From: Albula goreensis
Taxonomy: Eukaryota > Chordata > Actinopteri > Albuliformes > Albulidae
Direction of reading: 5' to 3'
Length of the DNA stretch: 64,000 nucleotides
Assembly: GCA_022829145.1 (NCBI GenBank)
Contig: CM040744.1
Location: 12,179,218-12,243,217, forward strand
The notes beneath the pieces are model-generated. The model worked only from the letters and a program-made list of their open reading frames with translations, made no database searches and was not told where the DNA came from. Position 1 is the stretch's first letter, and each line of letters begins with the position of its first letter. The translations under genes and the position numbers were made by a program. Of the stretch, positions 11,469 to 22,194 are shown piece after piece.

Positions 11469-14400
11469 CTACAGACACAGGAGGCACACTTAGCGTATCA
11501 CTCACAGGACAATCACCACATACCCGCAACACGCTGCCTTTAGCTCACAACCAACTAGGCCAATCACCTGCAGAGGCAATCTGACAAATAACGTGTATGA
11601 AACCTGGTAGTGGCTGTTGGCATCTATAGTCTGCGCCAACAAGGTCTGCAATTTCGAGATTGACTTGTCAGCAGAAAATAGAACAGCAGAACGTAAAGTG
11701 AAAGAACAGCAGAGAGTGAGTCAGGGAGGAAATCAGAGGAAATTAAGGTTTATTATTCTTGGTAACTTCAGCTTCTTGTCCAGCTTCACCACAGGCATCA
11801 ACTGATATTTCATTGAGTGACTGCTTGCTTTCGCAGCCGAGAAAGCTTATGCCATTTTTTTTTTTACGGAGGGGAGAAAAGAAGCACACATGGTTGCAAG
11901 ATCCCTCACCCTGTTTACATAATTCTGGCTGATAACCGAAACAGACGGTTTACATTGTGGAAGGTGATGCGGGGAAGATTTACAATCCATTCTGGGAGTG
12001 TAGTGTGTGTTGGGGGGGGCTTTAAAAGGTAAGAGTGTGAAATGAAATGCAGATAAATCAGGTCTGCTTTTCTGATGTGCTTCGGAATGTGTCAGGAATG
12101 CCATAAATCTCCGTGCTCGGAGGGATCACCTGGCTTCCAGCGCAGCATACCTTCTCCAGGGCCCCTGGCCGCCCAGAGGAAGCCCCTGTCTCAGCCCTCG
12201 CCCCCCCCAACCCCAACCCCCCCCTCAGCCGGCCTGACCTTCTTGGGTTGGGGGGTGGGCTTGGGGGAAGGGACTCAGCCTGGTGTCAGGTATTTGCATA
12301 TTCACCATCAGAGATTCCTGTTTAGCAGGACAGGGACTCACACAAAGGCCCAGATCTCTGTGTGGAGATAGGCAGGTTCAGGGCCGTGTCCCCTGACAGA
12401 GCCTTTGACACGGATAGACATGCAGATAGCAGGTGAAGACAGAGGAACGGCCGCTGTAGATAACGAAAGCCACAGCCACACATTGCCACAGAGTTATTGT
12501 ATAGATACAAAGGCACAGCGATAAGAAATACGTGCAGACAGGAGGCGAAGGGCTAGAATTGGGCTCGGCTATGACTGGTTATGAAATGCACCATGTTTAA
12601 CTCAGTATCTCTAGAAGAGTACAGAGTAGATAAACAGCAGTTTAACTTAGGGAAACCTAACATTTGACATACTGACAGAATACCATGAGATATTTTTAAT
12701 GAAACAGAAATGGCTGCCAACAGCTAGGAACAGAGGGTGAGTGACTGAGAGTTTCACTGCCTCGACTTTTACAACTTTAGGTCATACACAAGCGCAGTGG
12801 CGCAACTACGAAGAGCCTATAAAAACAGGATGCTGACATAGCACACTGACGCACAAATATCCTAACAAAGACCAAAAATAATAGGCCACTTGTGCTGATG
12901 TTTATTTTCTCGCCAAATACAACTGAGCACATCTCCGAATGACACTTTGACCACCGCTTTTTAAATGAACTATATAATTGGTATAGAGCTGGTAGCTGTG
13001 TACAAGTGAGGAGGAGATTGCAAGATATGGTGAAAAGACAAACTAAACACTTTTTTTCCAAGTGGCACGTAACATGGCCGGTTGAGAATTACGAAGTTCA
13101 AGAGCAACATCAAAGGAAGACCGGCCAAACCCTGAGATGTGGTAAAACACCTCCAGCTATTAAAACAACACGATTTTTATCTCCGCGCCACTATAAAAGC
13201 GCCATTCCTCTATCCCTTGTGTAAATATTTAACGCTGCCGACTCCAGCTGAAAAGTAGCACACTGGCAGTGAGGGAGGGGGGCGGGTGAGGAGGACAGCA
13301 GACACGGAGGCCTAGCTGGAGAAAGTGTGGGCAGCTGAATAGCAGGCCCCTGGCACAGTGGCTACACTGGGGTGGAGGGAAGGACCACACGCAAGAGCTC
13401 CCTTCAGTGCCAGGCCACCTAGGGAAAACTCCAAACATTTCCCTGGAACGCCGCTCCAGAAACCTGTTTTTGTTGGATTAACCGAGGCCTGGATTAATTA
13501 ATGCTCATTTCCAGCAATTCAAAACGGGAATTATTATGTCCTCGAAAGCATGCTGCAGCGGAATGGTGAAACATCCAGCTATTGAATGCGATGGTGATGT
13601 ATTTCTTGTCACAGGTGTTAAATGACAATTGAATAAGGGAGGCCATTCAAAAGGGCAAAAAAAGAGGCCAAAATTAAGAACTGAGTGCAATTCAAAACCT
13701 GTGTGAAACAGCTTAGTGAGCAAAATGGTCAAAGCAGCAAGTGATTCATTCTCTAGGTGCTTCTGAAAGTTTACCAGTATCATTGTCAATATCAATAACT
13801 GGCAATCTGAATGTAATGTATATTTCAAAGGTGAAATGAAATGAGTTTCATCTGTCAAAGAGCACGACATGATGTTGAAAGCAGCTAACTGTGCCTTCCA
13901 TCTTCGGCATCTCTCTGTCTTATTGAGCGGTTTCAGCAACCATAAAGCACAAAGCTCCTTTCTGCCCCCGCCTGTGCTGACGCCTCTACTCAATATGCTA
14001 ACGGCTCTGCCATGCCCTACAGAGGGGAGACGGTGGGGTGGGGGGGAGAGAGCCTGGCTTTTGTTGCCGTGGTTTTTGTGACAGGTGCGTGTTAGCTCAG
14101 CCTTCCCTCACCAGGACGCCGGCCGAAGGGGCGCCGTGCCCCTATGTTTACGAGCCCCGGAGCACATGAACTAACGGACCTCGCCTCAAATAGGGCTCGC
14201 GAAAAGAGACGGAGACGTGATGAGTGGGTGATGTCAACACTTCCCCACAGCCAGTCTTTCCCTGCCACACCCCCCACACCACCCCCACCCTTCCTTGCCC
14301 TCAGACAGACCAGGCCAGGCCTGCCCAGTCTCCCGGCGCTGGGAGGTCTGGGCCCGGCTCCACTGCCATCAGCCTGGCATCTCCGCACCCCACCTCCCAC

Positions 14401-14967
14401 GTGCCACTCACTCGAGACACTTTCACTGCCTGTCTGGGGCAACTTACGCACAACTTGTTAGCCTTCGTCTAAATTACAATGTCACAAGAGGGAATAAATA
14501 ACATACAGGATTACCTGCTTCAGTCTTTTTTCTCTCTCCACTTAAATATTTTGAGCTGCTTATGGCTCAAAGCTGCATACCTGAGGAGTGGTGTAAGCGC
14601 CATTTTCTCGATGAGCACTTGCATTTATGAGACATTCCAGAGTGGCCACCGCGTGCCCTAATGCCTCTGCTATTCATGTCACCACCACCATTTCAAAATT
14701 AATTGCATGAAACGGTAAATCTAAATGCGTTTCTCGTGCTGGTTTGATTTAGGGTGGTTTTCTCACAGTAAAGGTATAGGTGAATTTGTAAGCATTCCCG
14801 GCTCGCTTCAAGACACCTAGCAGGCGCAGGAATAGAACAGGCCAAGGGCGAAACAGGGAGATGAAAGTGCCGGTGCTGCAGTTAAAGATGAAGTAAAGTC
14901 GGCGTTAGTGGCGGGATTTGAAAGGAGGGCCTGTGATGTGTTCACGGCTTTTTCGCCGCTTGATTAC
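11469..14967 (-). other. Intron (3.5 kb) before the terminal exon
   Basis: No further exon with matching phase is seen. It contains the C-run/G-run inverted tract at 12201-12267, a complex TAATTA-containing stretch at about 13440-13640, and a CpG-rich patch at about 14095-14225 that lies next to a C-rich tract (14258-14420). Confidence 0.7.
12201..12267. repeat. C-rich/G-rich inverted tract
   Basis: A C-run arm (12201-12225, C8-AA-C4-AA-C8) is followed by an 18-base spacer and a G-run arm (12244-12267, GGGTTGGGGGGTGGGCTTGG and beyond). The arms are largely complementary, so the strand could fold into a GC hairpin. Either arm could instead form a quadruplex or i-motif. Confidence 0.7.
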
Positions 14968-15102
14968 CTTGGTTCTTTGAAGGGTCGAGCGCATCCGCCG
15001 CCTCTCGGAGCTGCTCCGAGTTCTCCTTAAAGGCTGTCAGGAAATCGCGGAGGGCGGCCTCTGAAGCCGTGCTTTTCAAGCCGTCGTAACATGAAAGGAC
15101 GT
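14968..15102 (-). CDS. Coiled-coil protein gene, internal exon (135 nt, phase 1-1)
   Basis: The acceptor is CTCTCCCAG|ACGTCC and the donor is AACCAAG|GTAATC on the minus strand. It is symmetric in phase (1-1) and a multiple of three. With the split codons it encodes residues 304-348: DVLSCYDGLKSTASEAALRD, then a helix (FLTAFKENSEQLREAADAL) capped by DPSKNQ. The composition is helical and acidic, matching the previous exon. Removing it would keep the frame open, so a skipped isoform is possible. Its phases match both neighbours, which is the strongest evidence for the chain of exons here. Confidence 0.82.
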
Positions 15103-15284
15103 CTGGGAGAGAAGAAGAACCCCATGAGCTCAGGGGTGCTCTTTCAAGCTCACAGTAGTGCTCAGAACTCAGCGGCACTGGCAGCAACAACGCACTTGCA
15201 AGACTCAAACAACAAGTCCAAATATCAATCAGGAGTCAGAACTCTAACCCCAAACATTTATAGGCAGATTTACTCTGGTATAGC

Positions 15285-15510
15285 AGAGAGGAGTAGTACA
15301 TGGTTATCTGCATTCGTTACCATATGGATTCAGATTGGACTCCCGTCTGGGGAACGGCTGCGATACCCTGGAGCAGAAGACTTTACCTGAGCCGTTTCAG
15401 TAAATATTCAGCTGTATACTGGATAAATGCAGGTTGTAAAACGTGAGCAAGCAATGCAGTACATCTGGGATAACAGCATCTGCTAAGACAATAAATAATG
15501 CAATGTCTTT
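15285..15510 (+). mobile_element. tRNA-derived SINE, near full length, degenerate
   Basis: Modules occur in SINE order. There is a tRNA-like head with an A-box-like GTAGTACATGGTTATC and a B-box-like GATTGGACTCCCG. A middle part follows with GATACCCTGGAGCAGAAGAC and TTTACCTGAGCCGTTTCAG, then AGCTGTATACTGGATAAATG. A tail (ACATCTGGGATAACAGCATC, TGCTAAG) leads into a short AATAATGCAATG run. The tail is a mutated version of the 'gctctggataagagcgtctgctaaat' end shared by many teleost SINEs and better preserved at 19875-19915. It is diverged, hence old. The boundaries are approximate. Confidence 0.68.
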
Positions 15511-16632
15511 CTATTCAATAATGTGTGTATACATAATCAGCTCATTAGAGGTGTACACAGACAACACTCTGCAGTATGCATCAATTATTAAAATTAATTT
15601 GAGATATTTGAAATATAAGGTAATAAAAAATTATATGAACAGTGAGAGTAAGAAGCTATACACTCTCTGTTTTAACCACATACATTAATTGAGTTAATTG
15701 AGAGTAATCCAATTAATCTGGTTCTTTATCACATCAACACTTTGGTAGTAATCACTTGGCAAGGGGGCCCACCTGGCCTGGTATTGAGAGGGTTGTACAC
15801 CAGAGAGCTTTGCCACCCTGTGAACCCTGCATATAGGACACTTTGGAGTCACATGGGCACCAGAGTGAGTCAAACAGCAGGGGACTGGCACCAATGCCCT
15901 GGAGGTTTGGCAAGCAGGACATGAGTATGGAGTATGGACATGATTTTAGCTGATTAACCAGGGAAAACATACTTTCAGTCCCTAAATGTCTCTAGTACTT
16001 GGTTTTGAAATGGGTATCCTCTTCTGCTATCAGCTGTCAAAAGTGCAAGTGGTTTTGATGTGTGTGCTTATGACATAACCGACTCTTCTGACTGCTTGAG
16101 ACATTTAAGGTTGGAAAATCACAATTTCCTGATTATTCAGAAAAATATCACACGCCTGTTATTTTAGCAGCTGGCTCTTGTATGGTGGCATGTTTTACTA
16201 GATATTGAGATCACTGGATCTCCTTTGCTCACACGCAGGGTTTTCACTCGGGCTTGGCGCTGGCCAGCTATGCGTGGGCGCGGATGCCAGCGACCCTTTC
16301 CCATCGAATGCACACAGAAACCGGGCGGGCTGGTCGTGTGGGTGGCGCAATGGCTAAGCCGGCCCGCCTGCCAAAGCGGCTGTTCTCAAAGCGTTCCTCC
16401 AAAGTGGGGCCCGTCGCGAATTCCACCCCAGCTGCAGACAGATGCGAACAGATGCCTCCTGACACCGTTGAAAATGGGGATGACATCATGTCCGCCAGAG
16501 ATCCGACAGTTGTTGTTAATCTCTGTTGTTGGGTGAAAGGCCTCTGACAGCCTTTCCCCTGCTCTTTAGTCTATTCACAGCAAGGAAAAAAAAAAAACCT
16601 TCCAACGCCATCCAATTTGTAACATCCAAGTT

Positions 16633-17144
16633 CCCAGCTAAGACAACACGCCTCAAGGACATTGGGAAACATTCTGGTCAGATGCCCATTTTGCTGTGAG
16701 ATAAACGTTATGATGAGACCATTTCCCAGAGTGTCTTACAACATATTTATTGTTCCAAATAAGACGTGACAGTAGAAATATGTCCTTGGAATGTCAAGGC
16801 ATTCCAATTTACTGGTATTGTCCCCTGATGATTCTCATTTTGTCATAAAAAATACAAAATGGAGGATACAGATCAATAATATTGTTATGCTATTCAAAAG
16901 TAAGTGTTGAAAATGGGAAGTAACTTAAAATTAAAATTCAAAAGACAATGAATGGCATTGAACAATACAAAAACAATTTAACATGAATAATGTGACTGAA
17001 TGGCATTCTTAGATGAGCATCCAATATGCCTTGTGACTTAAAAATATGGTCCAAGGGACATTCAAGAAACTACAAATTTCCATTTTGGGAATGTTTACCC
17101 TAACTTTTCAGGAAGGTTCGAGGAACCACAAATTGTTAGCTGGG
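16633..17144. mobile_element. Degenerate inverted-repeat element (about 512 bp)
   Basis: The outer ends are a perfect 9-bp inverted pair, CCCAGCTAA (16633-16641) and TTAGCTGGG (17136-17144). Further in, the ends share weaker similarity (GGGAAACATTC on the left, GGGAATGTTTACC on the right) consistent with decayed long inverted repeats. There is no open frame of note inside. A clear target duplication was not found, so the superfamily is unassigned. A chance pairing of short ends cannot be excluded. Confidence 0.45.
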
Positions 17145-17762
17145 TTACTGGCGGGGCAGTGTGTATAACTGTGCATGTTTCCGGCTGTGCCACTTTCCCC
17201 ACCGGCACAATGCAGCCAGGTCGGATTAGGGAATGGAGTGTTTTTTTAAAAAAGCCTGCTGTGCTGCCTGCCTAATAGAAACACGACGACCCCCTGCTCT
17301 AACCTGAGAGGTCCGAAATCAGGTCTCAGTAGGAGACCTGCCACTCAGCCTTCCCAGAGTGGAGAGATAGAGGGAGGCAGCATGCCCATTGTTATTCTCC
17401 ACATCATCACCATAATTCACAGGACCCCACTGGGCATTGCATAAATATCATCACTGCCACATTTCAGAGCAGACAAGCGTGGCTCCAAATGGCTGCTGCA
17501 CAAGCGATCAATTAGAAACTGAGATCACTTCAAAGCTTTGATCCATTAACAGCCTTGTGGGATATTATATGTATACAATTTTAAATATGTATACTGTATT
17601 TTTTTTTCCTTTTGACACAGACAACCATCTGTACCTGGGAGAGGTGAATTCATTTGGCATTTGTATTTCTTTTGATGCTGCATGCTGGACAGTGTTTGCA
17701 CATTCTGTGGACCATGGCCTGCAGAACTGAGCATTGAACTGGAAACACGGGATTCAGGTTAC

Positions 17763-17910
17763 CTTGTAGTGGTAGACACAGGGTCTGTGCCACATTGTCC
17801 TGAAAGGCTTGGTAGGCCTGGCGTATGGCTTGCATGAGGCCCTCTGTGTGCCTGACCTGCAGGCTGTAGACGCTGCGGTGGAAATCCAGCTCCGCCTGCA
17901 GGGCCTCCAC
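17763..17910 (-). CDS. Coiled-coil protein gene, internal exon (148 nt)
   Basis: The acceptor is CCCTTCAG|GTGGAG and the donor is CTACAAG|GTAACC on the minus strand. It enters in phase 0 and leaves after one base of a codon. It encodes residues 255-303: a long amphipathic helix beginning VEALQAELDFHRSVYSLQ, followed by a second helix with regularly spaced hydrophobic residues (GLMQAIRQAYQAFQDNVAQ) ending TLCLPLQ. The split codon joins the next exon to give Asp, reading LPLQ-DVLSCYDGL across the junction. The Tyr/Phe spacing and the Pro turn suggest a helical bundle. The family is unrecognised. Confidence 0.82.
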
Positions 17911-19373
17911 CTGAAGGGTGAAAGATAATGAGGCATTTACTCAGCTGATTAGACTCCTGGGGGGTTGTGGGCGGATTGGGCAAGGAGGGGCCTTGTCTCC
18001 AATCCACTGCGATGTAAACCACCAGGCTCCAAACCATCCCACTGCAATTAGATCTAAAGTCTTCCCACCCAGTTCCCAAGTCACAGAAGTCTCAATTTTC
18101 AATGGGTTTCAAAGTTTTCCATTAATTGTTCAATAACTGATTTCTAAAGCTAGAATAGTAAGCCTTGCTCTTATATCTAATAGTTGGATATTGATCAGGT
18201 GAAGTGGTTTTGACACAGCTTTTGTTGCAAAGTCTCATATACAGCACTTGAACGTAACAGCTGGGACCTGCTGCCACCACAATTAAAAATCAACACACTT
18301 ATCAATACAGGAACATAAAGCAGTACACTGAATCCAGAACGGCAGTAAATAGTCATCTGAGGATGAAAGTACATTTTATTAGGAAACAGAGCAGCAGTCA
18401 CTGAGGTGTTTAAAAGGTTGGGAGCCTGTGTAACTGAAACAATGTGCTTTGTGAGCCATCAATAAAGGCTTATTATACCATTTCTAAGGCTGGACACTAT
18501 TATCTTTAAAAATGCATTAAAGCCCCACAACTCATATACAAGAGGCACCTTGGTGTGATTGTCTGATTGAAGTGTGCAGCATAAATCAGTGTATTTAGCT
18601 AGGCAGGCCTTTGCCCATCATTAATGAATGATAGACATGCCCCCTCTCTTTGGGCTAATGCGTGCTAAGTCTCTTACCTGAAACAACAGCTTTGATGATC
18701 TCAGAGGGGGTGATAAGGGAGAGGGGAATTAGCAAAGAGCACTCAGTTCTCCCTGTGGGTTATGAGCCTGCTGCCTTCCACCACCAGGTCTGGCGACTGC
18801 TGCAATCCCATGCTTTGCACAAGAACAGTTTTCAGTCTCCGCAATAATGGAGGGAATAAACCATATTCTAAAATGTTCCCCAAGAGGATCTATATCCTTC
18901 TATTGTGCCCTAAGCCTCATACTAAATAAACACTGCTTGTGGTGTCAGTTGACAAATTGATGAATATACTGATGAATGTGTCTGTGCAAAAACTGGCCAC
19001 TTAACCCTGCAATGCAAAATATCACTGTATGAATGTTATGTTATGTATATTCTATACGGACCACATGTTTATTCTACAGTTATTCTCCATACTGTATTAT
19101 TAACTGTCTTGTAGCTAATTTTGAATCAACTTAATTTATGTATGATTTCATGTCTTCATGTATATGCATGTTGAATAGTATTTTCAGTTATATCAAGTGG
19201 GAATTGTGATGTGTTATTCTGTTCTGTCACTGAGTGATATTGAAGACTGGTGTTTGAATACATAATAAATGTATGCTCACCCTGGTCTGTGGCATTGCTG
19301 GATCAGTGAGTGTTTTCATTAGTCTGACCTACCCCCCATCCCCCCTTGCACCCCCGCCCTCCTAAAAGCGCAC
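17911..19373 (-). other. Intron (1.5 kb)
   Basis: Mostly AT-rich unique sequence. I see no exon, repeat or RNA gene in it. It joins two phase-0 exon ends. Confidence 0.7.
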
Positions 19374-19532
19374 CTGCTGCATGGCAATGAGGCGGGAGTA
19401 ATTTGCAGCACGGGCCAGGGCCTCGGCCGCCCTCCTGGCTCGCTGCTGGGGGCCGCCCCGGGGGAAGGCAGGCAGGAGTGCAAGCACGCCATCCGCGCTC
19501 AGCTCCTGGCTCACCTGCTGCTCCACGCCGGC
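19374..19532 (-). CDS. Coiled-coil protein gene, Ala/Arg-rich internal exon (159 nt, phase 0-0)
   Basis: The acceptor is CCTCCGCAG|GCCGGC and the donor is ATGCAGCAG|GTGCGC on the minus strand. It gives 53 codons (residues 202-254) in phase 0 at both ends. It encodes AGVEQQVSQELSADGV, a proline- and glycine-containing turn (PAFPRGG), and a basic, alanine-rich helix (RARRAAEALARAANYSR) that runs into the helix of the next exon (AMQQ-VEALQAEL). The exon is very GC-rich compared with its introns. A second donor-like site, CAG|GTGAGC, lies only 18 nt inside the exon, in the same phase, and matches the consensus better than the terminal GTGCGC. The exon could therefore also be spliced as an 18-nt microexon. 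Helix continuity favours the long form. Confidence 0.74.
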
Positions 19533-19839
19533 CTGCGGAGGAAAGTGCCAGGTTCATGCTGGGGACAGAGCGGGAGAGCTGTCTCTTAATTAACAGCGCC
19601 CTATGAGGCTGTGGGCACTGAAAAATGTCTGAACCAAAAACTCTCTCCCATAATGACACACAAACTCTCTCTCACATACTGACACACAAACATACTCTCT
19701 TTTAAATGGTGAGAATACAAACCCTCACTCTCTTTCTCTCACACACACACACACTGCACAAATACTCACACATGCAAGCACAAAAGAACACAATCATAAG
19801 AAACAGGTTAGCTAAGGTCTGGCACTATTACTCATAATC

Positions 19840-19945
19840 AGGTGGATGCACCCGATGTTCTCCTGCTTTGTAAGTCACTCTGGATAAGAGCGTCTGCTCA
19901 AATGATTGTAATGCAGTGTGATGTAATGTAATGTCATGTCAGGTA
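19840..19945 (+). mobile_element. SINE 3' end fragment
   Basis: It contains TTGTAAGTCACTCTGGATAA followed by GAGCGTCTGCTCAAATGATT and a run of TGTAATG-type units up to about 19945. This is the hallmark 3' end of a widespread teleost SINE. The tRNA-like head is not recognisable upstream, so the copy is probably 5'-truncated or heavily decayed at that end. Confidence 0.72.
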
Positions 19946-21822
19946 ATGAACGTACAAACTTTCAGTCATACACATATAATCACTTACAAAGGCATATACA
20001 TAAATCAGCACATACACACCACACACAGGACATTACTATGTTTATGTGTTTCTCTCTCAAGAAATAAAGAGCAGGAACTGTTATACTCTTGCCCATTGTT
20101 CTATTCATGTGAGGCAGATACAGGCTGTATTCACAGTGTGTCTCCAGGGTGATCGCCCTGGCCAGCGACAGAGGCATCAGGAGGGGTCATGCAGGTTCGG
20201 TCACATGCTTTGTGGACACAGTGCCTCCTCTGTGTCCTGCAAGGGACCACCCGGCCGGGGGCCGATACTGCCCATTCTCACAGTCCAGACAGGCTGAAGA
20301 CCACTTTTGATACAGCTCTCAAGGTCAGTGAGGGGTGGACAGGCAGCAGCACTGCGGTGCATTAGGCATGAAGCCACTGAGCAATGTCAGGCCAGAGTAA
20401 GACTCATAACAGAGTCGTCCAGCCTCTCCATAAACTCCAAAAAATGCAACATCAGCTCTCTGTATTCTGCATCAATCTGTACCTGAAAAAGGCTCTTTTT
20501 GTCCTTCGACTACATGCACGTTGCTTGATGGAAAAACATTGTGCAGTAAGACTGCAGACTGATGGTGGACCTCCTGCAACTATAACTCCCTTTAAAAGCA
20601 AAGAAGAAGAAAAAAAAACAAATGGCCGACCTGTGGTCAAACAGCTGTGTGTGTGTACGGTGACTCACAGCGATTCTCTGATCCACAGCAGTGGCAATGC
20701 AGAAAGTGAACCCACCACAGCCAGTGAAATATCACCTGATGGTGGGAAGAAAAGAGAGCTGAGAGCTCTAGCTGAAGGACGACCTGTGCACCCTCCACCC
20801 CGCACAGCCCCCCAAGGCTAACGTCCAGAAACACCTACGGCTCGGCCTGAAGACAAACGCAGAGACAGGAAGGGTGATTTACACTCCATCACCTTGTGTT
20901 TACGTTGGGCAGGCGCCGCTCCCAAAACGCCACAATGCGAAAAAAAGAAAGGGGGAAAAATGTAGAGATCAGCAGGTTCCCCCATCTCAAGGCAACTGTT
21001 AGGATTCAGCTTACTACATGGAAAACAGATGGAGGCACTCATGTGACACATTCAATGCTGAAATACTGAACATGCCAAAAAAAAAACATAAAAAGCCAAG
21101 CAGAATGTCAACTGATAAGGCTTACCACAACACAAATGAAAGGTTAATGAGAGGACCTGGCTGTCGAGGAATTTTATGTGAATTTTAACAATGACTTCAC
21201 ATCAAGCGGAACATCGCAGCAATGCATTTTGAACTTTAAAAAACATTCAGTTTTCCTTCTTCCATGTTCCCCACTTTTTTTTCCTACACAAAATGGCGAC
21301 AAACAATACTGTACAAAATTGTTCTTTTTAAAACGGCGGTTGTATTTTGAATTGGGCCATTGTGAAGGTTTTGGTAAATCGGTCATGCTGAAATGAGTGA
21401 AAAGGTCCCTTTAGAAAGGCCCCACCCTGGAGATAGAAAGATGAGAAAAATGCAGCCTATTTACTTGCAGGAATGTCTTTGATAAAGCAGGGACTCTTAT
21501 TTTTAAATAAAATTACAGAGGCTTTGTGTTTTGGGCCTTGAGTATCCTTCTGGGTGTATCCACACTGCCCTTGAGAGGGAATGCTATCATTTCCTGCAGG
21601 GGTGCTGAATATTAGTGGACTTTCTTTAACTTTTTTAACATCTCACACTTGTTTAAGGATTTAAAGGTCAGCTTGGGATCTTTTCTGAGAGATGAATTAT
21701 CAGTCACTTCCCTTCCAATCTTCAAATAACATTCTTAGAAGAACTTCATGTCAGTTTTTTAGAAACTTTAACTGAAACTGAGCCTGAGGGTAAGTGTTTA
21801 GCTGTACTCACCAACCATGTGA

Positions 21823-22194
21823 GCTTAGCATGTCCAGCTGAAGACTTCCCCTGGGTTTCTGCTGTATAGATGCTTAGCATGTCTAGTTAAAGACTTTCCC
21901 TGGGTTTCTGCTTTATAGATGCTTAGCATGTCCAGTTGAAGACTTTCCCTGGGTTTCTGCTGTATAGATACTTAGCATGTCCAGTTGAAGACTTTCCCTG
22001 GGTTTCTGCTTTATAGATGCTTATCATGTCTAGTTAAAGACTTTCCCTGGGTTTCTGCTTTATAGATGCTTAGCATGTCCAGTTGAAGACTTTCCCTGGG
22101 TTTCTGCTGCACAGATGCTTAACGTGTCCACCTGAAGACTTCCCCTGGGTTTCTACTTTATAGAAGCTTAGCATGTCCAGTTGAAGACTTTCCT
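21823..22194. repeat. 49-bp minisatellite, about 7.6 copies
   Basis: Units begin at 21823, 21872, 21921, 21970, 22019, 22068, 22117 and 22166 (partial), always exactly 49 bases apart. Each starts GCTTAGCATGTCCAGTTGAA or a close variant, continues GACTTTCCCTGGGTTTCTGC, and ends TTTATAGAT or TGTATAGAT. Point differences occur but there are no indels. Two variant types (CCAGTTGAAG and CTAGTTAAAG) recur in different copies, suggesting amplification of higher-order blocks or gene conversion. Confidence 0.95.

Larger units (their letters stand above)
15103..17762 (-). other. Intron (2.7 kb) with SINE and inverted-repeat element
   Basis: It contains the SINE at 15285-15510, a CpG-containing complex segment at about 16250-16550 and the 512-bp inverted-repeat element at 16633-17144. 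No exon was found that fits the phase-1 junctions on both sides. Confidence 0.7.

Noticed and set aside
11469-11532. Upstream extension of the terminal exon's open frame to an ATG
   Set aside because: A good acceptor at 11469-11470 and phase agreement with the previous exon show that translation enters at 11468; the extension is intronic.
13505-13993. Minus-strand open frame of 162 codons in the last intron
   Set aside because: No suitable splice sites in phase with the flanking exons, and the protein composition is not like the coiled-coil gene.
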